DNA of 64,000 bases, from NCBI GenBank assembly GCA_026874595.1, contig JAPPUL010000076.1, positions 248,001-312,000 of the forward strand, in the 5' to 3' direction. A model generated the notes under the pieces. The model did no database searches. It saw nothing but the letters and a program-made list of their open reading frames with translations, and was not told the origin of the DNA. Both the position numbers and the translations under genes were made by a program. The DNA is from Sipunculus nudus (lineage: Eukaryota; Annelida; Sipuncula; Golfingiida; Sipunculidae). Below, piece by piece: positions 17,636 through 27,530 of this stretch. The stretch's first letter is position 1. Each line of letters opens with the position of its first letter.

Positions 17636-20600
17636 TTAAAACTCAACTTGTAATTCGCATTTTATTAAGCCCTCATGTCGTTGCCCCTCTGTTAACTCGT
17701 TTTGTCTATACTGATACTCAACTCCAATGTTTAATTGCATTATTTCTGTCTCATAGCCTACCAGCGGGAATATGTCGGCGTCAAGCGATATCTTCCAAAT
17801 GTTTTTTAATAACCCTTCGCGTCCTTTGTATGTATCTTGCTCAAGCCTTAGCCCGCCACTCAAAAATAAACTGTCTGATATGAATGAAAGATATTTTCCT
17901 ACTGTTATTTCTGTATTGCTTAGAAAGTGTACCTCATATCCTGCTTCCCCAAGATATATATATCCACTGCCCGATCGGGCCCGATAGAATAGAGTGTTTT
18001 GCAGTATCGTTTGCTTTATGTTAAAACTATCTATTCCAAATATCTGCTTTAGTTTACGCTCTATTGGCTTTACTAAGGTTAGATTCAAAAGTATATCTGC
18101 AGCTTTACCTGCATTTGCCTCTTGTCCATAAGTATTAATTTCGCTTAACTTATTTTGAGTATCTTCTCTTATGTTGCCATAAAGCAATAATGATATCTCT
18201 TCCTTGGACTTTGATGGTGTTGAGTATAAACTATCCTCGAATGTCGTTCTCCCTTTATCAGCCGCTTTAAATAAATTTGATAACTCGTCATCTATTACCA
18301 TATAGACTGTTACGCTTCGGTTTTGTTCATCACGTATTTTGCGAGTCTTTGCTTTCATTCTTAAGCGATTCTTCCCGTCTACTCCAAGATCTAGTATCCC
18401 ATCCACTATGCTAAATGTGTTGCCTAGATAATCAAAACTCCCTTTATTTGCTTCAAAATTTCCACGAAGACGCGGCTGTACATCATTTATATCCTTCTTT
18501 AAAACCAAATAACTCCCTGTATGCTTCTTCTTATTATATTTTTTTAACGATACCTCCCCAACTGATAAATTCCCCTTCCCTATGTTCACACTTACGTCAT
18601 CCTCTATATATATCTTTAGTACGTTGAATCTGAGCTTTTCTAATAAATTATATGTTTGATTCGTTTGTGCACCTATGTAGGCTATCTCTGCATCCTTTGC
18701 ATATAATATGCCAGATACACTCTTCTCTGCTGTAAGACGTCCGGATATGTTTGTGTCAAGACCAAGACGCCCTTCGTAATTTAGGAGACTACTTGCAAAA
18801 TCAAGCTTTATATACTCTTTTGTCTTTACATTTATATCAAAATCTGATATCAGCCAATCTGCAGTATTAAAATAGCCATCTATTAAAAGATGCCCATCTA
18901 AATAGGCTCCAGAAACTTTAATCTCATGATTATAGCTCTTATCGCCTTTATTTAATACTTTAGCCTTATTAAATTCTATATAAAGCTTTGCATCTTCTAC
19001 CCTCATATATCCATCTTTACTCTCTCCCTTTAGATTTAAATTACCATCTTGGAAGCTAAGCTCTCCATCTATTTTAGGATCAAAAATATCCCCAGAAAGA
19101 TGCATCTTACTATTTAGTAAACCCTTTGGCTCTTCAAGAAAACTTTTTGCTAAGATAGACTTACGTAAATCCAGGTGATATAAAACTATCCCGACGTTAA
19201 GTACTCCTTTTGTGAAATCTATCTCTCCAACGCTGACAAGGCCTGCTTGAGGATTTGTATATTCAAAATCATAGATAAGCCGCTTGCCATCGTAGCTTAA
19301 ATTAGTTAGCTTTATGTCTTCTCGATTTATCTTTACTGCCCAGTTCTTATTATCTTTACTCCTTGCAATTAGTTTAAAGTCTTTATAATATTCTTTATTT
19401 TCACTTAGCTTCTTTGCGGTTATTGTTAACTCATTTCCAAGTCCAATCTTATGTTTGCCTCCGTATACGTTGAATTCTCCTGTATAGTTGTTGCCTATCA
19501 ATGTGCTTTTTAGTTTTGCATCAAAGTCAATATTCCATATCTTACCGGGGTTATAGTGGAATCTTTCAATTAATAGAACATTTGCTCGTCTGTAGGAGAC
19601 AAATCCCTTCTTGAAGTCTATAGCGCTTCCCTTACCCCTAACCAAATCCCATATATTACTTTCCTTATCTTCTTTATCTTCTTTATCAAGCGAAAGTAAT
19701 TGCACCCCGACTACTCCAGTTTGATATTTGAAATCTGTTAGTATAAACTTTAAGTCTTTATAAGAGAGTATTAAACTTCCTACTTTGATTTTACTTTTTG
19801 GTGATAGGTATAAATTTAGTATATCACTGTCAAAAGTATTTGTTGCGGACTTATAAATTAGGTCTTTTACACGCAAGTTTACATCTTTTATATTTAATTT
19901 TGCAGACTTTACTTTTGTATTTACTTTATCCTTATAAAATGTAAACTCACCACTGAATGGAATTCCATTATATTTACCATTTGAGATCATTAAACGCCTT
20001 GCAAGTATTTTAAGTGAGTCTTCACTCTCTAAGAACTTAGTTTTTATATGCCCCGTAAATATTCCATCTAAGCCGGCTACTAAACCATTTATATTTAGCT
20101 TATTAAGCATAATATCAAGTGTCTTTTCATAAGGGCCATACTTAATATCTAGGTTAAAGCGTTTTTTTAGTTCTTTTAGGCTAAGATTTATGGTATTTTC
20201 CTTATAGCGTAAAAGTCCCCGCATCTTTAGGGGCTGCTTTTCTCTATCGTTTTGTCTATCTAAAATTGCCTGAAGAGCAATATTTATATCTTTGGATTCT
20301 CTTAGACGTTTAAAGGATCTGTTGTAACTAAAACTTGTATCTATTTTAAAAGGAGCTTTACTATCTAGTATTGTAAGCTGTTGTAAAAGGATATTGCCGT
20401 CAACAGAAACTCCGTTTTGGTCGATACGTACGGTAATTCCTTTTGGATCATCATATTTTGTATGCAAGATAACTTTGTTTTTTTTGGAAATTTCTATTGG
20501 GAAATTGTTAAAGGATATATTTAGATTTAGGGGAAAATACTTTTTAAATTCTCCTTTAATGATTAAACGTTTATTTAGTACAGTATCTATCTTATATTTT

Positions 20601-23600
20601 TGTTGCTCTTGAGTAATCTTGCCTTCTATTAGAAAAGATAGGCTCTTATCATCTATCTTTCCTATGTCTTTATATATGTTTACTCTTAGATACGGGAAGT
20701 AATTATTGTCATTATATGTTATATAACCACTTATGCGTCCATGAACTCCTTCCATAGTTTTAAATTCTATATTTGTATTTACTATTCTACCCTTATAACT
20801 TAGACTAGCGTCTATGTCTAAAGAGTAGTCGTTTACTGTAACTTCTCCTTTTGCAAGGACTTCATTGTCTAGTGTTGGTAAAAAGCTTATGTTTCCAGCA
20901 AAAGCAAATAGATTACTTTGCTCAATAAGTTCATTCCCGTCATGGGTTTTGATCGGGTTTTTTATTATATTTTCGTTATTGCTAGTTTGATAAGACTTTT
21001 TGGGAGATAATATTTGAAGTCTAACTTGATAAGTATTTGAAAGAGTATAATCTAAGTCTAATTCAAAAGTATAATTACCTCCATTGTACCTAATATCTAA
21101 GTTTGATTTAAAACGCTTGCCTTTATTACTTAACTTGCCCTTTAGGATAAGACTTTTACGCTTAGCATTTTTTATATTTATAATCTCTATTTCAAGTGAT
21201 GGATAGAATATCTGTTCTTCAAGAGAGGCTGCTAGATTCTTGTTCTCCAGCCCTGATTGAGAGCTACTTTTTGAGACTACATTTAAGACCTTACCACCTA
21301 GAAGGTATTTAGTATCGTTATACCTTATATTTAGTTTGGGTATTATTGTTTTTAGTGATGGTCCTTGGCTTTTTAAAGTTATATTTCCTTTTATGGCGAT
21401 ATTTACCTTTTCCTCATTTAGAGTTTCTTGTTTTAGAGTTTCTTGTTTGGGGTTTGCCTTTTCTTGATTTTTTTTTGAGTTTTCTAGTTTTAAATCTGGA
21501 CTTATTTTGTTTTCCTCAAAAGCTATGTTGCCGGATAAGCTATAATTCTTTCTTTTATACCGTATTTTGCCATCTTTTAAAATAATCTTCTGGTCATCTA
21601 ACTTAATCTTAGCTTCAAGTGAGCTTATCTCTTTCTTAAAATTGTCATATATTAGATTTAATTTTGTATAGTATGACTCCTTGAGCTTCTTAAAATAGCC
21701 ATCTAAATACATGGTAAAGCCTTTATAATTTAAGGTTAGTTCCGTGTAAAGATTTTTAAGATCTAATTTTATAAGTCCTTTAAAATAAATATCGAGAGGG
21801 TTTATATACGATTTACTAAAGTATAAGTTGTTGTTTTTATATTTAAAATCAAACTCTGCAATATCTTTTGCAATATCTTCTACTATAGCTCCTTTTATAG
21901 CTGCTTCTTCTTCCAAATAATTATGAGTACTTGGCAATATAAAGTGGTTTTGCGATGATGTAGAATTTATTGGACGGATTAATCGACCTCCCTTTTTTAG
22001 CTTTAAGATTGTTTTTCCTATTATCTGAGATTCTTTTATTTTGTTGGGATAGAATATACCTTTTAGTTGGCCTTTTAAAGTTAGTTTGTCATTAGGTTTT
22101 ATGAAACTGCGTTTAGCTTTTACAAGAAGGAGTAAGTAATCGTAATCAAGCTCATTTATTAGTATATTGAATTTCACTCCGTTTAGATTATTTATATTAA
22201 GGCTTGCAAGTGCTTTTAGGTTTATATAATCATTACATCTTAAATTAATATTAAGTTGCCCTTTGCGATTGTGTTCTACCTCTCCTTCAAGTTCGGGTAA
22301 GGGAGTTAGTCTTAGGTAACTTCTTGATATTTTAAAGTTGTAGATATTTTTATTTATTTTGTGGTAGATAATATTTGTTGTTAATGTACTATTTGTATTA
22401 AATATTGTTTTTGGAGCTTCCAATACTTTTGTTTCTATTTTTGCTTTATTCTTGTTTATGATTTTGTATATAGGATTTAAGGCTATCTTTTTTATTTTAA
22501 GTTCTCCTGATTTTGGCATTTTGTTTGTGTAAAACCCTAGATTTCCTTCTATGCTGCCGCCTTTTGTATCTTTATAATCCAAACCCTTAAATAATATTTC
22601 TGTGGGTCGATTATTTGCAGATCTGATGCTTTTAATAACTACACTAAGAATATCTCCTTTGAGAAAAATGTTCTTAGCTTTTTTTAGGGTAATATCTACG
22701 CTTGATAAGATTGTTCCGTTGAATTTTAATTTTGCATATCCGTTTAGCATCCATTTTTCTTGTTTTAGCATGAAATCTAATAGATTATGTTCTTTTAAGA
22801 AGTTATGGGCATATATTTTGCTTGCAATATTTTTATTATCAAAAGGAACGTTTATATATATCTCTGAGTCGTTTAGAAGGTATCGGACAGATATATCAAT
22901 TAGATGGTCATACTTATTTTGCTTGTAACTTGTGATTTGGTGTTTGGGCAGTTTTTTGAGGTAAGGTAAGTATTTAGATGGTCTTGTACGGAATTGGACC
23001 TCACGATTAGAAAAAGCGCATTCAAGGGCAATTGCTTTGAAGTTTTGGTCTAAATAGCTTACATTCTCAAGGTCTATTAAACCATACATAATTTCGGAAT
23101 TTATATTATTAGTAGCTTTTATGCGAAAGTTTGTTTTAGTGTTACCATAAGGCTTATCCCCCTCAACGTAACCCTCCCCGTTAAAAGAAAAAGTTGTTGG
23201 AGTTATTTTAAAAAGAACATCAAGCTTCCTTGCATGGAACTTACCAAGTTCTTTGTTAAGAAAGGCTGATTTGACTTCACCATTGTATATATCGACAATC
23301 ATATAGGGATTGTTTTTAATACCATCATCTTCGGGTATTAAAAAGCGTAGAGCTTTTGTTTTGGTAAAGAATTCATCTATATAGACGACGTAATCGTAGA
23401 CACCTACACGGCTTATATTGTTTACAGGAATACTATCTTTTAAAAGTGCCTTAGCAATATTAAATTCAACAATTACTTTTTTAGCCTTAACTAAAGGTAT
23501 GTCATTTCTAAACTCATGATAGATTATTGCATCATGTATTATAAGCTCTTTTGTGAAATCTCCATCTATTTTAGAAAAGCTTACCTTTGTATTAAGCCTA

Positions 23601-23776
23601 TTTTCAAGCATATATTTAACTTTATAGTTAAGGCTTGTTATCTGAGCATTTATTTGGGTTAGCAATAATACTAGTCCTATAAACAGGGCAAATATTAAAG
23701 TTATGTAGGATATACTTTGGCTTTTTGTGGAGTTTATAAATCTGTTTTTTATGTTATTAATAAGTTTTAAAATCAT
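17636..23776 (-). CDS. TamB-like translocation and assembly module protein (AsmA-like, DUF490)
   Basis: A very long protein (2046 aa) with one N-terminal transmembrane helix (YITLIFALFIGLVLLLTQ, ~25-42). A huge periplasmic region follows, made of repeated beta-strand units (Y.L.G.I.. patterns), typical of the bridge-like beta-taco proteins. The last ~400 residues match the TamB C-terminal domain: GILDLGVDGKNRLRMKAKTR, EEISLLLYGNI, and an amphipathic end with GYEVHFLSNTEITVGKYLS. TamB works with a BamA-family partner and with lipid transport between membranes. The bamA gene directly downstream fits this. It is larger than the usual 1200-1500 aa TamB. Confidence 0.88.
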   Translation of the reverse strand: MILKLINNIKNRFINSTKSQSISYITLIFALFIGLVLLLTQINAQITSLNYKVKYMLENRLNTKVSFSKIDGDFTKELIIHDAIIYHEFRNDIPLVKAKKVIVEFNIAKALLKDSIPVNNISRVGVYDYVVYIDEFFTKTKALRFLIPEDDGIKNNPYMIVDIYNGEVKSAFLNKELGKFHARKLDVLFKITPTTFSFNGEGYVEGDKPYGNTKTNFRIKATNNINSEIMYGLIDLENVSYLDQNFKAIALECAFSNREVQFRTRPSKYLPYLKKLPKHQITSYKQNKYDHLIDISVRYLLNDSEIYINVPFDNKNIASKIYAHNFLKEHNLLDFMLKQEKWMLNGYAKLKFNGTILSSVDITLKKAKNIFLKGDILSVVIKSIRSANNRPTEILFKGLDYKDTKGGSIEGNLGFYTNKMPKSGELKIKKIALNPIYKIINKNKAKIETKVLEAPKTIFNTNSTLTTNIIYHKINKNIYNFKISRSYLRLTPLPELEGEVEHNRKGQLNINLRCNDYINLKALASLNINNLNGVKFNILINELDYDYLLLLVKAKRSFIKPNDKLTLKGQLKGIFYPNKIKESQIIGKTILKLKKGGRLIRPINSTSSQNHFILPSTHNYLEEEAAIKGAIVEDIAKDIAEFDFKYKNNNLYFSKSYINPLDIYFKGLIKLDLKNLYTELTLNYKGFTMYLDGYFKKLKESYYTKLNLIYDNFKKEISSLEAKIKLDDQKIILKDGKIRYKRKNYSLSGNIAFEENKISPDLKLENSKKNQEKANPKQETLKQETLNEEKVNIAIKGNITLKSQGPSLKTIIPKLNIRYNDTKYLLGGKVLNVVSKSSSQSGLENKNLAASLEEQIFYPSLEIEIINIKNAKRKSLILKGKLSNKGKRFKSNLDIRYNGGNYTFELDLDYTLSNTYQVRLQILSPKKSYQTSNNENIIKNPIKTHDGNELIEQSNLFAFAGNISFLPTLDNEVLAKGEVTVNDYSLDIDASLSYKGRIVNTNIEFKTMEGVHGRISGYITYNDNNYFPYLRVNIYKDIGKIDDKSLSFLIEGKITQEQQKYKIDTVLNKRLIIKGEFKKYFPLNLNISFNNFPIEISKKNKVILHTKYDDPKGITVRIDQNGVSVDGNILLQQLTILDSKAPFKIDTSFSYNRSFKRLRESKDINIALQAILDRQNDREKQPLKMRGLLRYKENTINLSLKELKKRFNLDIKYGPYEKTLDIMLNKLNINGLVAGLDGIFTGHIKTKFLESEDSLKILARRLMISNGKYNGIPFSGEFTFYKDKVNTKVKSAKLNIKDVNLRVKDLIYKSATNTFDSDILNLYLSPKSKIKVGSLILSYKDLKFILTDFKYQTGVVGVQLLSLDKEDKEDKESNIWDLVRGKGSAIDFKKGFVSYRRANVLLIERFHYNPGKIWNIDFDAKLKSTLIGNNYTGEFNVYGGKHKIGLGNELTITAKKLSENKEYYKDFKLIARSKDNKNWAVKINREDIKLTNLSYDGKRLIYDFEYTNPQAGLVSVGEIDFTKGVLNVGIVLYHLDLRKSILAKSFLEEPKGLLNSKMHLSGDIFDPKIDGELSFQDGNLNLKGESKDGYMRVEDAKLYIEFNKAKVLNKGDKSYNHEIKVSGAYLDGHLLIDGYFNTADWLISDFDINVKTKEYIKLDFASSLLNYEGRLGLDTNISGRLTAEKSVSGILYAKDAEIAYIGAQTNQTYNLLEKLRFNVLKIYIEDDVSVNIGKGNLSVGEVSLKKYNKKKHTGSYLVLKKDINDVQPRLRGNFEANKGSFDYLGNTFSIVDGILDLGVDGKNRLRMKAKTRKIRDEQNRSVTVYMVIDDELSNLFKAADKGRTTFEDSLYSTPSKSKEEISLLLYGNIREDTQNKLSEINTYGQEANAGKAADILLNLTLVKPIERKLKQIFGIDSFNIKQTILQNTLFYRARSGSGYIYLGEAGYEVHFLSNTEITVGKYLSFISDSLFLSGGLRLEQDTYKGREGLLKNIWKISLDADIFPLVGYETEIMQLNIGVEYQYRQNELTEGQRHEGLIKCELQVEF

Positions 23777-23824
23777 CTATCTTTTTTTAACTATCTTAAT
23801 TAAAGCTATTTAATTTAAAGCTAT

Positions 23825-24241
23825 TTAATTCCCACCTTTTTTTATTGTTTTAACATATGGGTTTTTGTTATAGCCTGCTTTTTTTATCTCATCCATAACG
23901 GATATAAGTGACTGTAGGGGAGTTGTGCTTGCTGCTGTTATTACTATGTCGGTGGTTTTTGGGAGTTTGCTCTTTAGCACTAGGCTTAAGTTTTTTAGAT
24001 TTACTTTTTCTTTTTCTATTGATATATTCCCATCATTTAAAATCGTTATATCAAGTGTTTTGTTTTTATCTAATTTAAGCTCTTCTCCTGACTTTGAATC
24101 TGGTAGTGATACGTTATGCCCTGTTATTCTTACCCTGTTATAAGAAAATATAAAAAATATAAGAAGTATAAATATTACATCCACAAGCGGGGTAAGCTCT
24201 ATACTCACCATCCTGTATAAACTTCGTTTTCTTTTTTTCAT
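23825..24241 (-). CDS. exbD: ExbD/TolR-family biopolymer transport protein
   Basis: The 138-aa product has an N-terminal helix preceded by a basic head (MKKRKRSLYRMVSIELTPLV). The helix carries the conserved Asp of LTPLVDVIFILLIFFIF, which couples the proton gradient in ExbD/TolR. A C-terminal periplasmic domain ends with LKKAGY-like residues. ExbD normally acts with ExbB/TolQ to energise outer-membrane processes, but no exbB/tolQ gene lies beside it. It heads the minus-strand exbD-tamB-bamA-fabZ-lpxB-ribD series, about 48 bases before the tamB start. Confidence 0.88.
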   Translation of the reverse strand: MKKRKRSLYRMVSIELTPLVDVIFILLIFFIFSYNRVRITGHNVSLPDSKSGEELKLDKNKTLDITILNDGNISIEKEKVNLKNLSLVLKSKLPKTTDIVITAASTTPLQSLISVMDEIKKAGYNKNPYVKTIKKGGN

Positions 24242-24356
24242 ATCCCTTTTTTACGCTTATCCTTAATATAAACTAAATTTATAAAAGTTTAAGTGTTTTA
24301 GCTGCTTTTTGGATGCTATTTTTTAAGGTTTTAATATGTTTAAAATATCAAAGTGC

Positions 24357-26333
24357 TTACTCACTTAATTTAACACCTGCCGTTTTAAGCTTTTCTATTA
24401 TCTTAAGATTTTTGTTATTTGAAAAAAAAGCTTTTAACTCCTGTCCTGCTTTATTTCCAATGCACAAAAACAAAGATTTCTCATCAGCGTTTATTATTTT
24501 CTCAAGCGATTTATACTCCTTTGCAAGCATATTACTTTGTTTTGTCCCAATCCGTGGTATGCCAAGTCCCTTTATAAGTAAATTTAAGGGAGTTTTTTTG
24601 CTTTTGGTTATATTCTCAAGTATTTTATGAGCTAACTTCTCACTTAGTCCTGCATCAATTGTTAGCTTTTCTTTTGTCAAGTAAAATATATCTGCATAAT
24701 CCTTTATAAGTTCTTTTTCTACAAGTAGTTTTATAGTCTTTTTGCCAAGGGCATCTATATTAAGTGCATCACGTTGTACAAAGTTTATTATTTGACGTGT
24801 AATCTTTTTGACACAAAACATATTAACACAAGTCGTATTATACAAAATCGTATTCTCAAGCGCTACATCATCGCAGTAGGGACATATGATATTCTCCAAA
24901 GAAGCTTTTCTTTCAAAAAGAACGCTTTTAACAAATAAAGGGAATAACGTATCATTATACTTATCTTTTGCATAACCTTTGTACTTAAACTCAATATCTA
25001 GTTTAAAACACTTTAAACACCTTATTTTGATGCTTATATTATCGTATAAAGTCTCATCACAAGAAGGACATCTTGTTGGGATTTTTATAGGAGCACTTTG
25101 TTCTCGCTTGTTATACAAAACTTCATGTACTTTAGGTATTATCTCACCGCTTTTTTCAAGCAGTATGTAATCTCCAAGTCGAATATCTTTTCGTATAACC
25201 TCGCCAAAATTATGAAGTGAGACACGGCTAACACGAGTATTTGATAACTCAACAGGCTCAAGCAAGGCAATAGGGGTTATATCACCAGATGAGCCAACAG
25301 ATAGTTCTATGGAGTTTATAATGGTTTGTTTTTTTAGTGCTTGATATTTGTATGCAATTGCCCATTTAGGATACTTTGTATCAACGCCAAGAATATTTTG
25401 TTTTTCAATCGAATCTAATTTAATAACAAGGCCATCGGTTTCAAAGTCAAGCTTATCTTTTATAGTCTCAAAATGCAAGATATATTCTTCTATGTCTTTT
25501 TTATTTTCAAAAACTTCAAAATTGTTTACCTTAAATCCTAAATCCTTTAAGAATTCAAGCCTTTTGGAATGAGTTTGTAAGTTAGTATTTTTGTCGATAT
25601 CCTTTACTATCAAAGTGTAAAAAAGAGCAGAAAGCGGGCGCTGTGCAACAAGACGTGGTTCTGACAAAAGCATTGAGCCTGATGCGGCATTGCGAGCATT
25701 TGGAAAAATCTTTTTATTTATTTCTTTTTGTGATTGACTGAAGAAGTCGAATGTAGTTTGCTTTTTAAAACCCGCCTTAAAGCGTTCAAAATCCTTTTTA
25801 GGAAAGAATATCTCGCCTCGAACTTCAATATCGGATGCTAGATTTATGGTTTTAGGAATAGATTTAATGGTTAAGACGTTTTGGGTAACATCGTTTCCGG
25901 TTTTGCCATCGCCTCTTGTTATGGCTTTATGTAAGGTTTTGTTTTTATATATAATACTAATAGCAAGGCCATCTATTTTAGGTTCTAAAACAAACGGTAT
26001 TTTATCAAAGCGGGCATTGATACGTTTAAAGAAGCTATTTAAATCGTCTAAAGAATAAACATTGTTAATGCTTAACATGGGAGTTTGATGAGCTATTTTG
26101 GGTAAGGATGTAGTTAAGCTTGAACCGATGTGTTTGGTGGGGGAGTTTGGGTTTGCGAGGTTTGGATAGTCCTTTTCTAAAGCCTTAAGTTTATTAATAA
26201 GCTTATCATATTCAATATCGCTTATAGAAGGGCTATTATCGGTAAAATATAATTTGTTATGATGATTTATCTTTTCAATTAGCTTATTGATTTGTTGTTT
26301 TATAGAGTTAGTATTTTCTTGCTTGGCATCCAT
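24357..26333 (-). CDS. ligA: NAD-dependent DNA ligase LigA, lacking BRCT and with an extra Cys pair set
   Basis: The 658-aa protein has the Ia domain at the N-terminus, the nucleotidyltransferase domain with the adenylated lysine in LEPKIDGLA (~117-125), the OB fold (GDITPIALLEPVELSNTRVSRVSLHN), a zinc-binding region and HhH repeats (LIKGLGIPRIG). It seals nicks using NAD. Two features are odd. The zinc region is extended, with CPSC..CLKC followed ~60 residues later by CPYC..CVNMFC, instead of a single four-Cys finger. The protein also ends at LKTAGVKLSE, just where the BRCT domain normally begins. Only ~115 bases separate its stop from exbD, so no split BRCT is hidden downstream. Confidence 0.92.
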   Translation of the reverse strand: MDAKQENTNSIKQQINKLIEKINHHNKLYFTDNSPSISDIEYDKLINKLKALEKDYPNLANPNSPTKHIGSSLTTSLPKIAHQTPMLSINNVYSLDDLNSFFKRINARFDKIPFVLEPKIDGLAISIIYKNKTLHKAITRGDGKTGNDVTQNVLTIKSIPKTINLASDIEVRGEIFFPKKDFERFKAGFKKQTTFDFFSQSQKEINKKIFPNARNAASGSMLLSEPRLVAQRPLSALFYTLIVKDIDKNTNLQTHSKRLEFLKDLGFKVNNFEVFENKKDIEEYILHFETIKDKLDFETDGLVIKLDSIEKQNILGVDTKYPKWAIAYKYQALKKQTIINSIELSVGSSGDITPIALLEPVELSNTRVSRVSLHNFGEVIRKDIRLGDYILLEKSGEIIPKVHEVLYNKREQSAPIKIPTRCPSCDETLYDNISIKIRCLKCFKLDIEFKYKGYAKDKYNDTLFPLFVKSVLFERKASLENIICPYCDDVALENTILYNTTCVNMFCVKKITRQIINFVQRDALNIDALGKKTIKLLVEKELIKDYADIFYLTKEKLTIDAGLSEKLAHKILENITKSKKTPLNLLIKGLGIPRIGTKQSNMLAKEYKSLEKIINADEKSLFLCIGNKAGQELKAFFSNNKNLKIIEKLKTAGVKLSE

Positions 26334-26421
26334 AATATTACAATATCGAAGAGTATGTTTTTTGTGTATAAAAATTCCTTTAAGAAAGTGTGATTATTTT
26401 TATTATTTATATCCACAATAG

Positions 26422-26427
26422 TATAAT
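26422..26427 (+). promoter_or_regulatory. Possible -10 element for the znuA-like gene
   Basis: A perfect TATAAT lies 28 bases upstream of the GTG start, in the divergent ligA/znuA intergenic region. No convincing -35 hexamer is visible 16-18 bases upstream. An RBS (AAGGAGAG) sits at 26442-26449. Confidence 0.35.
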
Positions 26428-26454
26428 TTAAGATATTTAAAGAAGGAGAGCTAT

Positions 26455-27414
26455 GTGAAGTTACTAGTAATATTATTAGCGGTAGTGTTTTTGTCATATT
26501 GTGAGGATAAAGATAAGTCAAAAGAAGATTTAAACTTAAAGCTAAGCAAAGAAGGGAAATTAATAATAAGCACGTTAATCCCGCCCCAAGCCTATATAAT
26601 AAAAGAGATTGTTGATGGGAGAGAAATAGAAGTTTATAATATAATAGGGCCGACTGATAATATGCATACATATACAATGGGGGTTAAGAAAGCAGGTAAA
26701 CTTATAAAATCAAATATCTACTTTAGTCTAGGAATAAAGCATTTTGGAATTGAGGAGAAGATAGAAAAGCTTCTTAAAGACAATGAAGTTCCAGTTAGAA
26801 ATATGAGTAAAGGGATAGAGGTGATGGAGGATGATGAACATGGCGATGAGGAACATAGTGAGGGGGAAAAGGAGGCGGATGGTGATAAGGGGCATGAAGG
26901 AGAAGAAGATAGTCATGGAGAGGAGGGTGATACACATATCTTTTTATCTTTAGCTAATATAAGAGTACTAGCACAAAATGTTTACGATGAGATGGTGCTT
27001 ATAGACAGCGCTTCAAAGGATATATATAAAAAGAATCTGGATAAGTTTTTGGGCAAGGTAAGAGCTACAAAAGAGAATATAAGTAAGGAATTAGAAGGGC
27101 TTAGGGGCAAATCGTTTTTAATATACCATCCGTCCCTTGGCTACTTTGCAAAAGAGTTTGGACTTAAGCAAGTGTCAATGGAGTTTGAAGGCAAACCGTT
27201 TGGAGCAAAACGACTTAAGGAAATAATGTCGTTTATAAAAAAGCATGATATAAAGGGTCTTATAGCGCAAAAAGGGTTTAGTGAGAAGTTAGCAAAACTA
27301 ATATCTGAGCGTAGATCTTTATTATTGTTATATATAAACCCACTTGAAGAGGACGTACTAGAGAACTTAAAAGATATATCTAAGAAGGTAAAGCAAGCTA
27401 TAAGAGGAGAATGA
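26455..27414 (+). CDS. znuA: Zinc/manganese ABC transporter substrate-binding lipoprotein (ZnuA-like)
   Basis: The 319-aa protein of the cluster A-I metal-binding family has an N-terminal signal with a lipobox-like LSYC (Cys at residue 16). Metal-ligand histidines are visible in NMHTYTM (~67), DTHIFLSL (~160) and YHPSLGYFAKEFGL (~222). Between the first two lies a charged, His-rich loop (about 125-160) containing H/E/D clusters. Such loops are typical of zinc-specific ZnuA proteins. Translation begins at GTG with AAGGAGAG five bases before it; the overlapping ATG is followed at once by TGA. It is followed by ATPase and permease genes of the same system. Confidence 0.9.
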   Translation: MKLLVILLAVVFLSYCEDKDKSKEDLNLKLSKEGKLIISTLIPPQAYIIKEIVDGREIEVYNIIGPTDNMHTYTMGVKKAGKLIKSNIYFSLGIKHFGIEEKIEKLLKDNEVPVRNMSKGIEVMEDDEHGDEEHSEGEKEADGDKGHEGEEDSHGEEGDTHIFLSLANIRVLAQNVYDEMVLIDSASKDIYKKNLDKFLGKVRATKENISKELEGLRGKSFLIYHPSLGYFAKEFGLKQVSMEFEGKPFGAKRLKEIMSFIKKHDIKGLIAQKGFSEKLAKLISERRSLLLLYINPLEEDVLENLKDISKKVKQAIRGE

Positions 27415-27428
27415 TAGTTTTAAATAAT

Positions 27429-27512
27429 ATGGGGTTAAATACTATGAACGAGAAACTCCTTATCAGCATTACTTACAAAGCCTACCGTATTCCGGGTAAA
27501 TACTATGAATGA
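27429..27512 (+). other. znuA-znuC spacer with an 18-bp direct repeat and a small ORF
   Basis: An 18-bp sequence, TAAATACTATGAACGAGA, occurs at 27436 and again at 27497 with one mismatch. A 27-codon ORF (ATG at 27429, TGA at 27510-27512) spans the interval. Its downstream end includes RIPGKYYE, and the second repeat copy encodes its last residues. Coding status is doubtful; it may be a relic of a local duplication. Confidence 0.35.
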
Positions 27513-27530
27513 GAGTAAAATCTAAAGGTT

